In this document: positions 1 through 10,982 of the stretch, in pieces
Numbering within the stretch: the first letter of the stretch is position 1
Layout: each line of letters starts with the position of its first letter
Source: Manihot esculenta
Lineage: Eukaryota; Streptophyta; Magnoliopsida; Malpighiales; Euphorbiaceae
Length of the DNA stretch: 64,000 nt
NCBI RefSeq assembly: GCF_001659605.2
Contig: NC_035176.2
Coordinates: 33,164,716 to 33,228,715 of the forward strand
Direction: 5' to 3'
Translations under genes and position numbers: made by a program
The notes under the pieces: model-generated
Databases searched by the model: none
What the model was told of the DNA's origin: nothing
Seen by the model: the letters and a program-made list of their open reading frames with translations, nothing else

Positions 1-2021
1 ATAGGTTTTGGGAGCACTTTTGGCCTCCGAAAGTTTGGTTTGAAAGAAACCAGGTTCGGCCGCCGAACCTCATGTTCGGCCGCCGAACATGCATGAGATG
101 TGGGGGCACGTTCGGCCCCCGAACATGAACTGGCCAGCCCCTATATAAGAGCTCCATGGCCGAAACGGGCGTGTTTCCTCCCCATTTTCGGCCACGGTGA
201 GTTCTTGCTCCTCCACGGTTCGTTTTTTATGATTTTCCTTCAATCCTTTATGTTTTAACAAGGTTTTTGTCGTTTTGAAGAGATTTGAGCAAGTTTTGGA
301 GCTTTGAGGTTCAAGAACTCAAAATCTCCCACCTCCGAGTTTAGGACGTCTCTCTCTCGATCTTCAAGAGGTATGAGCCGATCTTAAGCTCATTTTATGT
401 TTAAAGTAAGTTTTATGCAAGATCTATGGGGTAGAATGCATGTTTAGCTCATAGTTAGGTTTTTGAGTTAATGTTATGTTTTGAGCAATGTGGCTTGGAT
501 TGTGTTGTTGTTGTGTGTTGTAGTTGGGGTTTTAGGTAGTTTGAAACCCCTAGGAGCCAATGTATGTATATTTGCATGATTTGGTGAGTTATATGCATGT
601 TGGATTGGATAGGAGAGAATTTTGTGCAAAGGGAGCCAAGTTTCTGCCCTTTGGCAGAAACCAGGTTCGGCAGCCGAAGGAACTTTCAGCCGCCGAACAT
701 GGCTTGGGAGGCAGGCCTTTCGACTGCCGAAGTTGCCCCCCGAAAAGAGACTTTCGTCTCTGTCTGGGACTTTCGGCCGCCGAAGGTGCCGCCGAACCTG
801 CCTGGGTTTCGGCTCTAAAGGGACTTTCGGCCGCCGAACCTACCGCCGAAAGTGCCCTGTCCAGCCTTCCTTTGCATGTTTTTGCATGATTGTTTTGAGG
901 TGTTTTAGGGGGTTTTTGGAGGATGTCTTAGAGTTATGTTCATGTATGTTTGGTCCCTCATTTGAGTCCACCTGTGTAGGTTCGGACCCGAGGAACCTAG
1001 GACCCCAGCAGTGAGTCAGTCACTTCAGAGTCAGTAGAGCTTCAGCCAGAGGTGAGTGGAATAACTCTTATGCTTTTAAATAAATAAATCAGTTTTAGCA
1101 TGATTCACGCATCATGAATGCCATGAGATAATAGGGTGTTGCATTAGACTCACGAATATGTTGCATTGCATATTATGTTTGATGATGTGGATGGATGTTG
1201 AATGATCCATTTGTCCCCCTATGCTATGATGATGATGATACGGTACGGAAGACCAGTGAGGCCCATTCTACGCCCCTGGCACTATGTAAGAGAAAGACCA
1301 GTGAGGCCCATTCTACGCCCCTGGCACAGTTGGACCATGTTATGTTATGTTATGTAAGAGAAAGACCAGTGAGGCCCATTCTACGCTCCTGGCACAGTTG
1401 GTCCATGTAGGGGACTATTGGTGACAAATTCATCCTTGATGTGATTAGCTGTGATGTGATGCATTTCATGTTATCATATGTTTTGAATGTTTTACTATTC
1501 TGCTCACTGGGCTCTTGTAGCTCACCCCTCTCCCTTAACCCCCAGGCTTGCAAGTACAGGGTAGTCCAGGAGGTCAGCAAGAGTAATGAAGTCCTGGTTT
1601 CGTAATAGATAGAAAGTGGACATGACAAATTATGTAATGATGTAATGTTATGATTAGTTATGTTATGTAATGATGATATAGAGGTTTAGAAGTGTGCTTG
1701 ACCATAGTTTGTTGTAATCCCTTGTTGATACATGATCTTGATGTTTATGTTTAACCAACTCAACTTATGATGTATCGCCCATTGGGGCATTGATGAGATC
1801 CCACAGAGGGGTCAAGTTTATGTTTATGCTATGTATAGTGCATGCACAGGTTGAGTTTGGTGTATGAGGAAAAGAAAAGTTTTAATTTTTATGTATGATG
1901 GTTGATCATGTATGGGATTAATCAGGTTCTCAGGATGTATGTTAGGCTTGCTACGGGTCCCGGCGGCCTTAAGTTGACCCGGATCCTAGCGCCGGTAGCG
2001 GTCCGATTTTCGGGTCGTTAC
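1..2021 (+). mobile_element. Long terminal repeat copy 1 of a palindrome-rich gypsy-like family (left end outside window)
   Basis: This is an LTR-derived segment. It ends in GTTACA at 2021, and its last ~85 bp closely match the last ~85 bp before 3901 and the reverse complement of about 6211-6300 in the young element. A TATA box (CTATATAAGA, 141-150) marks the U3/R region. The palindrome TTCGGCCGCCGAA occurs at 55, 75, 772 and 826, with many degenerate copies around it. Three copies of a ~32-bp unit beginning GACCAGTGAGGCCCATTC lie at 1251, 1296 and 1364. Reading frames here merely translate these repeats; I see no gene. The start of the LTR lies left of the window. Confidence 0.75.
141..150 (+). 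promoter_or_regulatory. TATA box of LTR copy 1
   Basis: CTATATAAGA follows a GC-rich stretch with two palindromic TTCGGCCGCCGAA motifs (55 and 75), the expected layout of a retrotransposon U3 promoter. Transcription would start about 30 bp downstream. Promoter activity is inferred from position only. Confidence 0.55.
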
Positions 2022-3901
2022 ACCCATGGTTGGTTTTGATGATTTTCCTCAAATCTTTCAAGTTTTAACGAGTTCTAACTTGGTTTTGAAGAGTTTTGGA
2101 GCTAAGATCAAGTTTTGGAGCTTGGAGACCCAAGGAGCTAGATTTCTCCCACCTCCAAGTTTAGATCGCCTCTCCTCTCGATCTTCAAGAGGTAAGAGTA
2201 GATCCTTAGCTCATTTCATGTTTTAAACGAAGTTTTTGGGGTAGAAATGCATGTTGAATGTTGTTAGGGTAAAGGTTGAGTTTTTTAGTAATGTATGTTG
2301 TTTAAGTTGCCTTGTGTGGTTGTGATGGGGTTTAGGATAGTTTGAGGCCCCTATATGCTTGTTGGCTTGAGTTTGCATGTTGTAGAATAGCCAAATGCAT
2401 GTTGGAATGGTTTGGGAGGCAAAATGTACATCGTGGAGGCTGAGTTCTGCCCTTTGGAAGAACTCAGGTTCGGCAGCCGAAGGGACTTTCGGCCGCCGAA
2501 CCTACCTGTGGAGGCAAGCCTTTGGCTACCAAACCCTGCCCCCGAAAGTGGACTTTCGGCTCTGGAAGGGACTTTTGGCCGCCGAAGGTGCCGCCAAACA
2601 TGCATGAGTTTCGTCTCTAGAAGGAACTTTCGGCCGCCGAAGGTGCTGTCGAAAGTGACTGAGTTTCGGCTCTAGAGAGACTTTCGGCCGCCGAACCTAC
2701 CGCCGAAAATGCCCTGTTCAGCTTTCCTTTGCATGATTTTCTATGCATGTTTGTGATGTTTTAGGGGGTTTTTGGGGAGTAGTTTAGAGTCATGTTAGTA
2801 TATGTTTGGTCCCTCATTTGTGTCCACCTGTGTGGGTTCGGACCCGAGGAACCAAGGACCCCAGCAGTGAGATAGCTGCTTCAGTGTCTTGTCAGAGCTA
2901 GCCTGAGGTGAGTAGAATAACTCTTATATTTCAAAGTAAATAAATCAGTTTTGAGCATGTTCATGCATCATGAATGCCATGAGATATATTAGGTTGTTGC
3001 ATTAGAATTCATGAATATGTTGCATTGCATAATATGATGTTGATGCGGATGAACATTGAATGATCCATTAGCCCTCGTATGTTATGACATGATATAATGA
3101 TGATATGATATGAAAGTCCAGGTGTGGCCTGCACTACGCCCCTGGCACAATGTAAGAGAAAGTCCGGGTGTGGCCTGCATTACGCCCCCGACACGAATGG
3201 ATATGTATGATATGTTATGAGTAAGAGAAAGACCAGGTGTGGCCTGCACTACGCCCCTGGCATGATTGGATTGTGTAGAGGGCTAAATGGTGACAAGTCC
3301 ATCCTTGATGTGATTTGTCTGTGATGTGATGCATTCCATGATAGCATATGTTTTAAATGTTTTTATTATTCTGCTCACTGGGCTCTAGTAGCTCACCCCT
3401 TTCCCTAAATTCCCTAGGTTTGCAGGTACGGGATAGACCAGGAGGTCAGCAGGAATAGAAGTGTTTTATGTAATAGTTAGTTGTGGACATGAGAACATTG
3501 TGATGTAATGTATTGAATAGTCATGTAATGTTAAGAATTATATTGAGGATTAGAGTTGTGCTTGACCCTAGCATGTATGGTTAATCCCTTTGCGTATACA
3601 TGATCTATGTAATGTGATAATGATGTTTATGTAAACCAAGCTTAATGTATGATATGTTACCCCATTGGAGCATTGGATGAGGGCTCCAGCGTTGGGTTTA
3701 ATGTTTATGATTATGAGTTGTGCATGCACAGGTTAAGCTTAGTGAATGAAAGAAAGAAAGTTTAAAGTTTTTATGTAAATGTTGATCATGTATGGGATTA
3801 AACAGGTATACAGAATGTATGTTAGGCTTGCTACGGGTCCCAGCGGCCTTAAGCCGATCTGAATCCTAGCGCCGATAGCGGTCCAATTTTTGGATCGTTA
3901 C
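2022..3901 (+). mobile_element. LTR copy 2, 5'-truncated, head-to-tail with copy 1
   Basis: From 2022 the sequence aligns with copy 1 from about base 212, so this copy lacks the U3 and TATA region. It then runs collinearly to the same terminus (GTTACA at 3901). Palindromes TTCGGCCGCCGAA lie at 2488, 2629 and 2683. Three ~32-bp units related to those of copy 1 lie near 3113, 3160 and 3226. The two copies differ at many positions, so they are old or are different family members. Right after 3901 the host RT coding sequence resumes, so 1-3901 is an insertion into the Tat element's pol. Confidence 0.7.
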
Positions 3902-5995
3902 AAGGTACATGGATATTGAGAAGCTAGCATTTGCTTTGTTGCTAGGGTGAGGAAGTTCAGAAGCTAGCATTTACTTTGTTGCTGGCGGTGAGGAAGTTCA
4001 AAATGTATCTGGAAAGCCACTAAGGAGTAGTAATGACTAACCAATCCCTAAAGAAAATCTTACACCAGCTAGAGACTTTGGGATAAATGCTAGCTTGGTC
4101 CATTGAAATCAGCCCGTACTGCCATATTTACTGACCTCGGACAGCCATCAAAGCCTAAACCTTAGCTGACTTTATAGCTGAATACTCTTTCAGCTTGGAT
4201 AAAGAATAGTAGAGTGAAGCATCACCGAGCTCGGTAGAAGAGAAGGAGAGTGATCAACAACCGCATGAATTTAGATGGAACCTATTCATAGACGGGGCAT
4301 CAAGTTCCGTAGGCAGCAGAGCAGGAATTCTATTGAAAGGGCTAGATGAGTTTAGAGTGCGTTATGCTCTACGCTTTAGGTTCTTAGCATCTAACAACAT
4401 GACAGAATACAAAGCTCTTATAAACGGGATGCAAATAGCCTTAGGAGTAGGGGCAATTGACCTCAAAATAAACAGTGATTCTCAGCTTATTGCAAATCAA
4501 ATAACATGAGTATACTAGGTGAAAGATCCCATTATGCAGAAATAGCTAGCAAGGGTACGAACTCTAGAGGCTGAACTCGGTGAGCAAGGGACCATTGTCT
4601 AGTATTAGAGAATACCCCGGGAAGAGAATGAAGAGGCAGACTTGTTTAGTAAGTTGTCTGTAGAGGAACTAGAGCAGCTTCCAGACGAAGTATATTTATA
4701 GCTAATTGATACCCCTACCTTTGAAAGGCCAGCCCCCGACATGTATATCAATGAAGAATGAAGCTGGATGACCCCTTGCCTGAAATAACTTGAAGTGGGA
4801 AAATTGCCCGAGGATAAAGCGGATGCTCGAAAAATTGCTGCTAAAGCTACCAATTACCAAGTAGTAAAGGGAACCTTGTACTGAAGGGGGAAATCTAGTC
4901 CGTGGCTGAGATGTGTAGGCCCAGAAGAAGCAGCCAGAGTGATCTGAGAGGTACATCAGGGGGTTTGCAGAGTCCATGAGGGGGCAAACACGTTGGCGAA
5001 TTAGATATTTCGGCAGAAATATTACTGGCCCATAGTCAAGAAAGAAGCTAGGAAATTTGTCAAGAGATGTGATATCTGCCAGAGGTATGCCAATGCTATC
5101 AATAGCCCGACCATGCCACAATCGAGCATATCTAGCCCCTGACCATTCTCACAATGGGGGATAGACATCCTGGACCCATTCCCTAAGATTGTAGGGCAGA
5201 AGAGATTCATGATAGTGGCCATGGAGTATTTCTCCAAGTGGCCTGAGGCAGAAGTTGTACCCACTAATATGGCATGGAAAGTGATAGACTTTGTTTGGGG
5301 AAACATTATATGCCGGGATATCCAAGATGCTCATATCGGACAATGGAAAGCAGTTCGACTGCAACTCTTTCAGGAACTCCATGAGGAACATGGGCATATG
5401 GCACAAGTTCTCCTCAGTGGCTCATCCACAGACAAATGGCCAAACTGAAGTGACAAACCGGGCTATCCTCCAAGGGCTAAAGAAATAGTTAGACGATGCT
5501 AAAAAGAACTGGGCAGCCGAGCTACATAGCATCTTATAGGCATTCTGGACTATACCTCGAACACCCACAGGGGAGACACCATTTGTGCTAGCATTTGGGA
5601 CAGAGGCTGTGGTCCCCATAGAGCTACAAATCCCTACTCACCGAGTCTAATTCAGTGATGAGAGCACCAACGGCGATAAATTAAGAAGCAACCTGGATGT
5701 CTTCGAAGAGATCAAAGATGAAGCACAAATAAGAATAGCTGCTTATTAGCAATAAGTAGCTCGATATTACAATCAGAAAGTCCGTGAAAGGAACTTGGAG
5801 GTTGAGGACCTGGCCTTGAGGAGATTGGAAGTAACAAAAAAGAGAGCAGCTGTGGAAAAACTAGCGCTAACTTGGAAAGGCCCATTCAGAATCACCAAGC
5901 TAGTGAAACCTGGAGTATACCGAATTGAAGTCCTGCAAGGAAATCCGGAGCCTCACGCCTAGAATATTCAACATTTAAAGAGGTATTTCTCATAA
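3902..5995 (+). pseudogene. Degenerate Ty3/gypsy (Tat-type) pol: RT end, RNase H, integrase
   Basis: This is the remains of a polyprotein broken by frameshifts and stops. The RT C-terminus starts at once (YMDIEKLAFALL, then an RTAIKA-type motif near 4140). RNase H follows at about 4258-4500 (LFIDGASSSVGSRAG, NNMTEYKAL). An integrase zinc-binding region follows near 4980-5100 (KRCDICQRYA). The catalytic core starts about 5150 (WGIDILDPFP, MEYFSKWPEAE). The integrase C-terminus at 5760-5990 shows the GPFRITKLVKPGVYRIE motif and ends NIQHLKRYFS. This C-terminal pattern is typical of the Tat lineage. A ~40-bp direct duplication lies at 3920-4000. Gag and protease lie beyond the window. Confidence 0.85.
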
Positions 5996-6179
5996 AGGCA
6001 TATAATATAACTGTTCTTTTTTGGAATACATGAATAAAATTGTCATCTTTCCTCTCCTACTAGTATTCCTGAGCAGATACTGAAGACTCTAGTGAGGTAG
6101 GTAACCGGTCTCAGAACATGACTATCGACATTACAAAATCAGCTGGGGAGATGAAGCCCTTAATGAGATAGGTGATCGG
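5996..6179 (+). repeat. Start of the Tat 3' untranslated region, with one 71-bp minisatellite unit
   Basis: After the pol stop there is about 90 bp of unrecognised sequence, the tail of a degenerate unit, and then one 71-bp unit (about 6107-6178) beginning GGTCTCAGAACATGAC. The array resumes at 13451 on the far side of the young insertion. The last five bases (ATCGG, 6175-6179) are one copy of that insertion's target-site duplication. Confidence 0.75.
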
Positions 6180-8647
6180 TGTAACAGCCCGGAAACCGGT
6201 ACCCTCTTTGTAACGGCCCAAACTGCTCGGCACTAGGATCCAGATCGGCTTAAGGCCGCCGGGACCCGTAGTAAGCCTATCTTGAACTCTGTGTATCTGT
6301 TCAAATCCCATACATGATCCGACTGGACTATAACTGTTACAACTTGTCTGTAACACAACCAGACTTAACCTGTAAAACACTCTCTGGAGGTCCAATCATA
6401 TGAACCAACAGCTCAGACATACTAGTCTGAACTAGCCCTCAGGGCTATCTGTAATAAACCAGTGATACTCTACCAAGTAACCTCCATGCACTATGCGTTG
6501 AAACATAGAACCCACTCTGTAAGGATCAGCATATCATAAGTTAACTTGGCTACCATAGAGTCACAGGAATCAAACCTGGTCTTCTCTATTGGCCTTTCTA
6601 TGGATCACAGGAATCAAACCTGGTCTTTCCTCTGCATCTACTATATGTCACTGGGTTTTCGAAACACAACATATAGTAAGTCTGGTCTGACTCATTTCTC
6701 ATCAAGAAACTTTAAAAACAGGATACATGTATATACAAAGGATTAAACATACACTATTGGCAAAAGCACATTCTATCTCATATACAACTCAACTGACTAT
6801 CTAGTACATCTTTTACAAATATCTCTTTACTATACATCATGTCCACACTATACTCTTACACATAGGCAATCCTTTAGCAACTCTGATGCTTCTCACTTCC
6901 CAGCTACTCTGTACCTGCAACACTGGGGTTAGGGGAAAGGGATGAGCTACTAAAGCCCAGTGAGTAGAAACACTGAAAACAGTTCATTCATACGCTATGA
7001 AAATGCATCACAACACAAACATCTCAATATATCTTGGATTAGACATGACCCCAAAACTCCCTCGACGGGCTATTGAAGTCGCCTTGGTCCAATCCTCACT
7101 AAGGTAGACATGACCCCAAAAATACCCTCTGTCAACACTGACCTGACACAATGACAGGAGCCGAAGCTTAGGCTATTGGAGTCGCCTGGGTCCACCTAAT
7201 CTCTGATCACATAATATGCAATGCAACAACTTCGTGATTCTAATGCAAATCACCCTACTATAAATCATAGCATCCATGATGCATGAACTATGCTCATACA
7301 GTCTGTGTCTGTAGTTAAAAAAACAAGATTAAGTTTCGTTCTACTCACCTCTGCTCCTCTAGCAGAAACTGAACTGACTCTGAAACCTCTAACTCTGATG
7401 ACCTCCTCGATCTCTCGGGTCCAATCCTGAAGCAAGTGGACTCGAATGAGGTGTCAAACATACTCAGAATCCCTCTTAAACAATCCCCTATAAACCCCTC
7501 TGAACCTCTGAAAACCATCACATAAAGCATGCAAAAGAAGGTTGGACAGGACACTTTCGGCGGCAGGTTCGGCGGCCGAATGTCCTGAACAGAGACGAAA
7601 CTCACATACTTTCGGCGGCCGAATCTCCTCTTTCGGCGGCCGAACCCTTTCGGGGGCATGGTTCGGGGGCCAAACCACACTCCAGAGACGAAAGTCTCCT
7701 TCCTTCGGCGGCACCTTCGGCGGCCGAACCTTCCCTCCAGAGACGAAAGTCCAATCCTTCGGGGCAGGTTTAGGCAGCCGAAACCACCTCCTCAACACGT
7801 TCGGCGGCCGAACCCTCTTTCGGCGGCCGAAGCTGGGTTCTCCAGTTAGGCAGAACCTCGCTCACCTCAGACTCAACTTCCCCCAAAGCTTACTCAACAT
7901 GCATAAACACTTCTACTAACACATAGGGGCTTAGAACAAGCCCAAAACCCCAAAAACAACTCAAACAACATACAAAGGCACAAAGGGTCCCTAAACCCTC
8001 ACATGCACAACTCATGCAAAAACTCATGCATAACTCCCTTCTCCCTCCATAAAACTTGCTTAAAACATCATAAAACATAAGGATCAACACATACCTCTTG
8101 AAGAACAAAGGCTGGTGTGATCCCAAACTTGAAGATATGGAGATCCAAGCTCCAAAAGTCTCCAAGCTCCACCTCCTTGCTCCAAGCTCACAACTCTTGA
8201 ATTCAAGGAGAAAACTCATGAAAACCTTGAAAGATTTGAAGAGAAACCATGAAATCAACCCAAGGAAAGCATGAACTCACCTTAGCCCAAAAAGAGAGAG
8301 AAACCTCCTCTTTTTCCAGAGCAAGGAGCCCTTTATAGGTGGTCAACCGCCCCTCCTTCGGCAGCCTAACCTGCATGCGAAACCATGCAACGTTCGGCGG
8401 CCTAACTTGGAGTTCGGAAGCCAAACCTAAGGCACTTTCGGCGGCCGAACATTACCTTCGGCGGCCGAACCTGCATTTTGCCTCCTTAGTCTTTTCTCTT
8501 CAAAACTCATATTCCTTTCTAACATAAAACCTTTAAACCACTTAAAACCATCTTAAAACCTTTGTTTTACCCTTAGGGAAGGCTCCGACAACCTCGAATT
8601 CCACCGGACGGTACGAATTCCGATGTCTGAACGAGCCGGGTATTACA
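6180..8647 (-). repeat. 3' LTR (element orientation) of the young element
   Basis: This LTR is 2,468 bp long. On the minus strand it starts TGTAATACCCGG at 8647 and ends GGGCTGTTACA at 6180. It holds eight exact palindromes TTCGGCGGCCGAA at 7568, 7611, 7632, 7716, 7800, 7819, 8437 and 8457. A TATA-like CTATAAAGGG lies at about 8331-8338 on the minus strand. Open frames such as 7345-7919 are translations of the repeated motif, not genes. Confidence 0.92.
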
Positions 8648-8650
8648 ATC

Positions 8651-8660
8651 TACCCCCCTT
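8651..8660 (-). other. Polypurine tract
   Basis: On the minus strand this reads AAGGGGGGTA and lies three bases before the 3' LTR. It is the expected primer site for plus-strand synthesis in plant gypsy elements, and it fixes the element's orientation. Confidence 0.8.
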
Positions 8661-9983
8661 ACAAAAACATTCGTCCCCGAATGTTCTTGCTCTAAAACAT
8701 GCATACAGAAAAGAGACTCGGTATTACTGGAGTGAAAACTCTCGGTCTTCCTAGCACAGAAAACACAACTGAGCTAAGCAGGTGAGATCTCCGGAGATCT
8801 CCCCCTCTCTAGGAGACACCTCCAGTACTACCACAACGTCTCTTACACAGCAACAGCTTTCGCTGCACACTCTGATCCTTGCCCTTCTCTCTTCGTCTGT
8901 ACTAAACTAGCTGCTCCTCTACTGACTTCTCACGACTAACTCATACTAACTTGAACTCACTACAGGTAGTACCCGGATCTCAGATCTATCTAGGAAACAC
9001 GACCAGCTCCTGCTAGCTGATCCAATAGATCGTCAATCCTGGATGGGAATACCTGTCCCTGGTAGTGACCTTGTCCAACGGCTTTCAGTCGCTACAAGGC
9101 TCAAGGATCCATCCTTCGTTTCCCGCAACTATTCTGGATCATTCCAGAGTGAGGTACTAGGTCGGATAAAACCCTTATCTACCAAGTCTCACAACGGCTC
9201 TCTACTACGCTCTCAACTCTGCAGGTGCCATCCTGTAGGGAAGGAAAGAAATGGGTCTGAATCCAAACACCATTCCTACTCCGTACTCTATCTCCCTGAC
9301 AGATGATAAACCTGACAGCTCGTCTGGGCAATCGTCGAAGAACTCTCTCCAACAGACACAGAGGCTGGTTCCCTAACCCAACGACTAAACTCTCTCACAG
9401 GAGCTAGAACCCTCTAACGACCTCTCCTGAGCAAACTCTGAGCCTGTAGGGCTGACATCAAACCTCTAGGCAATCTACTCTGTCCCTCCTAGGGACTACC
9501 TCTAATCCATCCTAAACTGTGAGCCTAACTACCTTGGCTCTACTGACCCGGTAGCACTACGAGTAGCTAGCCACTCCATCACTAGAATGACATCTAACAG
9601 TCCAATCTAGAACCAAAAGGTCAGCTGGAAGGCATCCACTCGCTACATGCCCCGCCTCTGATGGATCATACTCGGGTCGGCTAACCCAAAGAGGTAACTC
9701 TCACTCTACGCCTAGAAGTCATCAAACCCATCCTATCTGGCTCTCACAGCAACAGGAGTAGAAAAACAATAGGGTTCACAAAAATATGCCCATCAAAACA
9801 CTCTAGAGTGAGCATACCTGGCACCACTGTGTTTGATGCGTCTGCCTCCTGTTGAGCCTGGGTGAAGATCCTAGCCGAAGCTGACGGACCTTCTCTATGG
9901 AAACCTGAGGAATAAGAGGCTGACCCCCTTCCTCTGCCTCGACTACTGGTCTAATCCCAGACCGGACTCTAACCTCTCCTGAT

Positions 9984-10089
9984 CTTACTCTTCTTTTTCT
10001 TCTTTTCCTTTCCTGCTCTTACTTTTCTTACTCTTCTTGCTCTTCTCTTACTCTTCCTTTCCTCTTACTCTTACTCTTCTCTTCTCTTA
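9984..10089 (-). repeat. Pyrimidine-rich (plus) / purine-rich (minus) tract
   Basis: About 105 bp are almost only C and T on the plus strand, in irregular CTCTT/CTTACT steps. In element orientation this is a GA-rich tract. It could be expanded simple sequence or the decayed remnant of a Lys/Arg/Glu-rich coding stretch. No function is shown. Confidence 0.6.
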
Positions 10090-10589
10090 GGGGTTGCACT
10101 TAGAGATGAAAACCCGAGACCATAGCATCTCCTAGCAACTCTCTCAGTACCCTCTCTGGCACACTAACCTCTAGCTACTATCTCTTCTCTGAACATCTCT
10201 CTCTGCTAACCTCGCTCATCAACTGACATCCTCTAGGGTCCAGTCCTCCTCTGACTGCATCAAAGACCTCCTAGGTCCTTTGATGTACCCTCTCGGCTGA
10301 TGCTACACTATTGCACTCTTGACAGAACAAGGGGAAAGTATCTATACCTTTCCTCTCAAGAGAAACTCCTGTCAATCTCATGGATCAACGAGTACCTCTC
10401 ATTCTGCCTGCGGAAAAAGAGCACACACACAGAAACCATAGCAGCACCTGGCCCATGCAGTTACACACGAGTCCACCTCAACCATGGCACCACATAAACA
10501 TAACATCATATGGGCATATCATCATGATATGATCCATGTGATAACACATGAACCCCATACACATGCAAAGCATCTCATCTCATGGATGA

Positions 10590-10760
10590 ACTGGTCACCA
10601 ATAGCCCTCTACATATCCATCTCATCGTTATGTCTAACTATGCCAGGGGCACTACAGTCTCGCCTGAACTGCTCTTACTCTGTGCCAGTGGCGACTAAGC
10701 CACACCTGGTCTGTTCTATCTCATACATCTCATCTCATGCATACTGAGGGCTAGAGGATC
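10590..10760 (-). repeat. LTR-like fragment inside the element's interior
   Basis: The reverse complement contains ACCAGGTGTGGC, then CCCCTGGCAT, then AGAGGGCTATTGGTGACC and a GATGAGATG-type run. The same order of motifs occurs in LTR copy 2 at 3232-3330. The interior therefore carries a diverged piece of a related LTR in the element's own orientation. Confidence 0.55.
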
Positions 10761-10968
10761 TACCCATATACATCCACAACATATCATAAAATGCACATGT
10801 ATCTCACATGGCATTACACATCATCATATAGACAGGACGCAACATCCTATCCTAGTGGACATGATCTTATCTTATTGTGCTTGCCCTCTACGACAACCTC
10901 TTTCCGATGTGAGATCTCTCTAATCCCTGAGCATCTTAGCTCAGCACACCGTACTCTAGAGGCCCTAT

Positions 10969-10980
10969 GCTCTGATACCA
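10969..10980 (-). other. Primer binding site, initiator tRNA-Met type
   Basis: On the minus strand this reads TGGTATCAGAGC, two bases inside the 5' LTR. It is the standard complement of the 3' end of plant initiator tRNA-Met, used by most Ty3/gypsy and Ty1/copia elements. Confidence 0.9.
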
Positions 10981-10982
10981 TC

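Larger units (their letters stand above)
8648..10982 (-). mobile_element. Interior of the young element, without recognisable coding capacity
   Basis: This 2,335-bp stretch lies between the LTRs. No minus-strand frame of useful length exists, and no gag or pol motif is visible on either strand. It contains the polypurine tract (8651-8660), a pyrimidine-rich tract (about 9984-10089), an LTR-like fragment (about 10590-10760, minus) and the PBS (10969-10980). Short plus-strand frames (for example 9043-9306 and 10484-10747) run against the element's direction and resemble nothing I know. Confidence 0.8.

Noticed and set aside
560..1014. Overlapping plus-strand frames with LSAAE-like repeats
   Set aside because: Same artefact: the palindromic repeat of LTR copy 1 read in three frames.
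7345..7919. Open frames on both strands (and their copies at 12148-12722) with FGGR/RPPK-like repeats
   Set aside because: They are translations of the LTR palindrome TTCGGCGGCCGAA and its variants; frames exist on both strands and in the same LTR sequence, so they are not genes.
9043..9306. 87-codon plus-strand frame in the element interior
   Set aside because: It opposes the element's orientation and resembles no gag, pol or other family.
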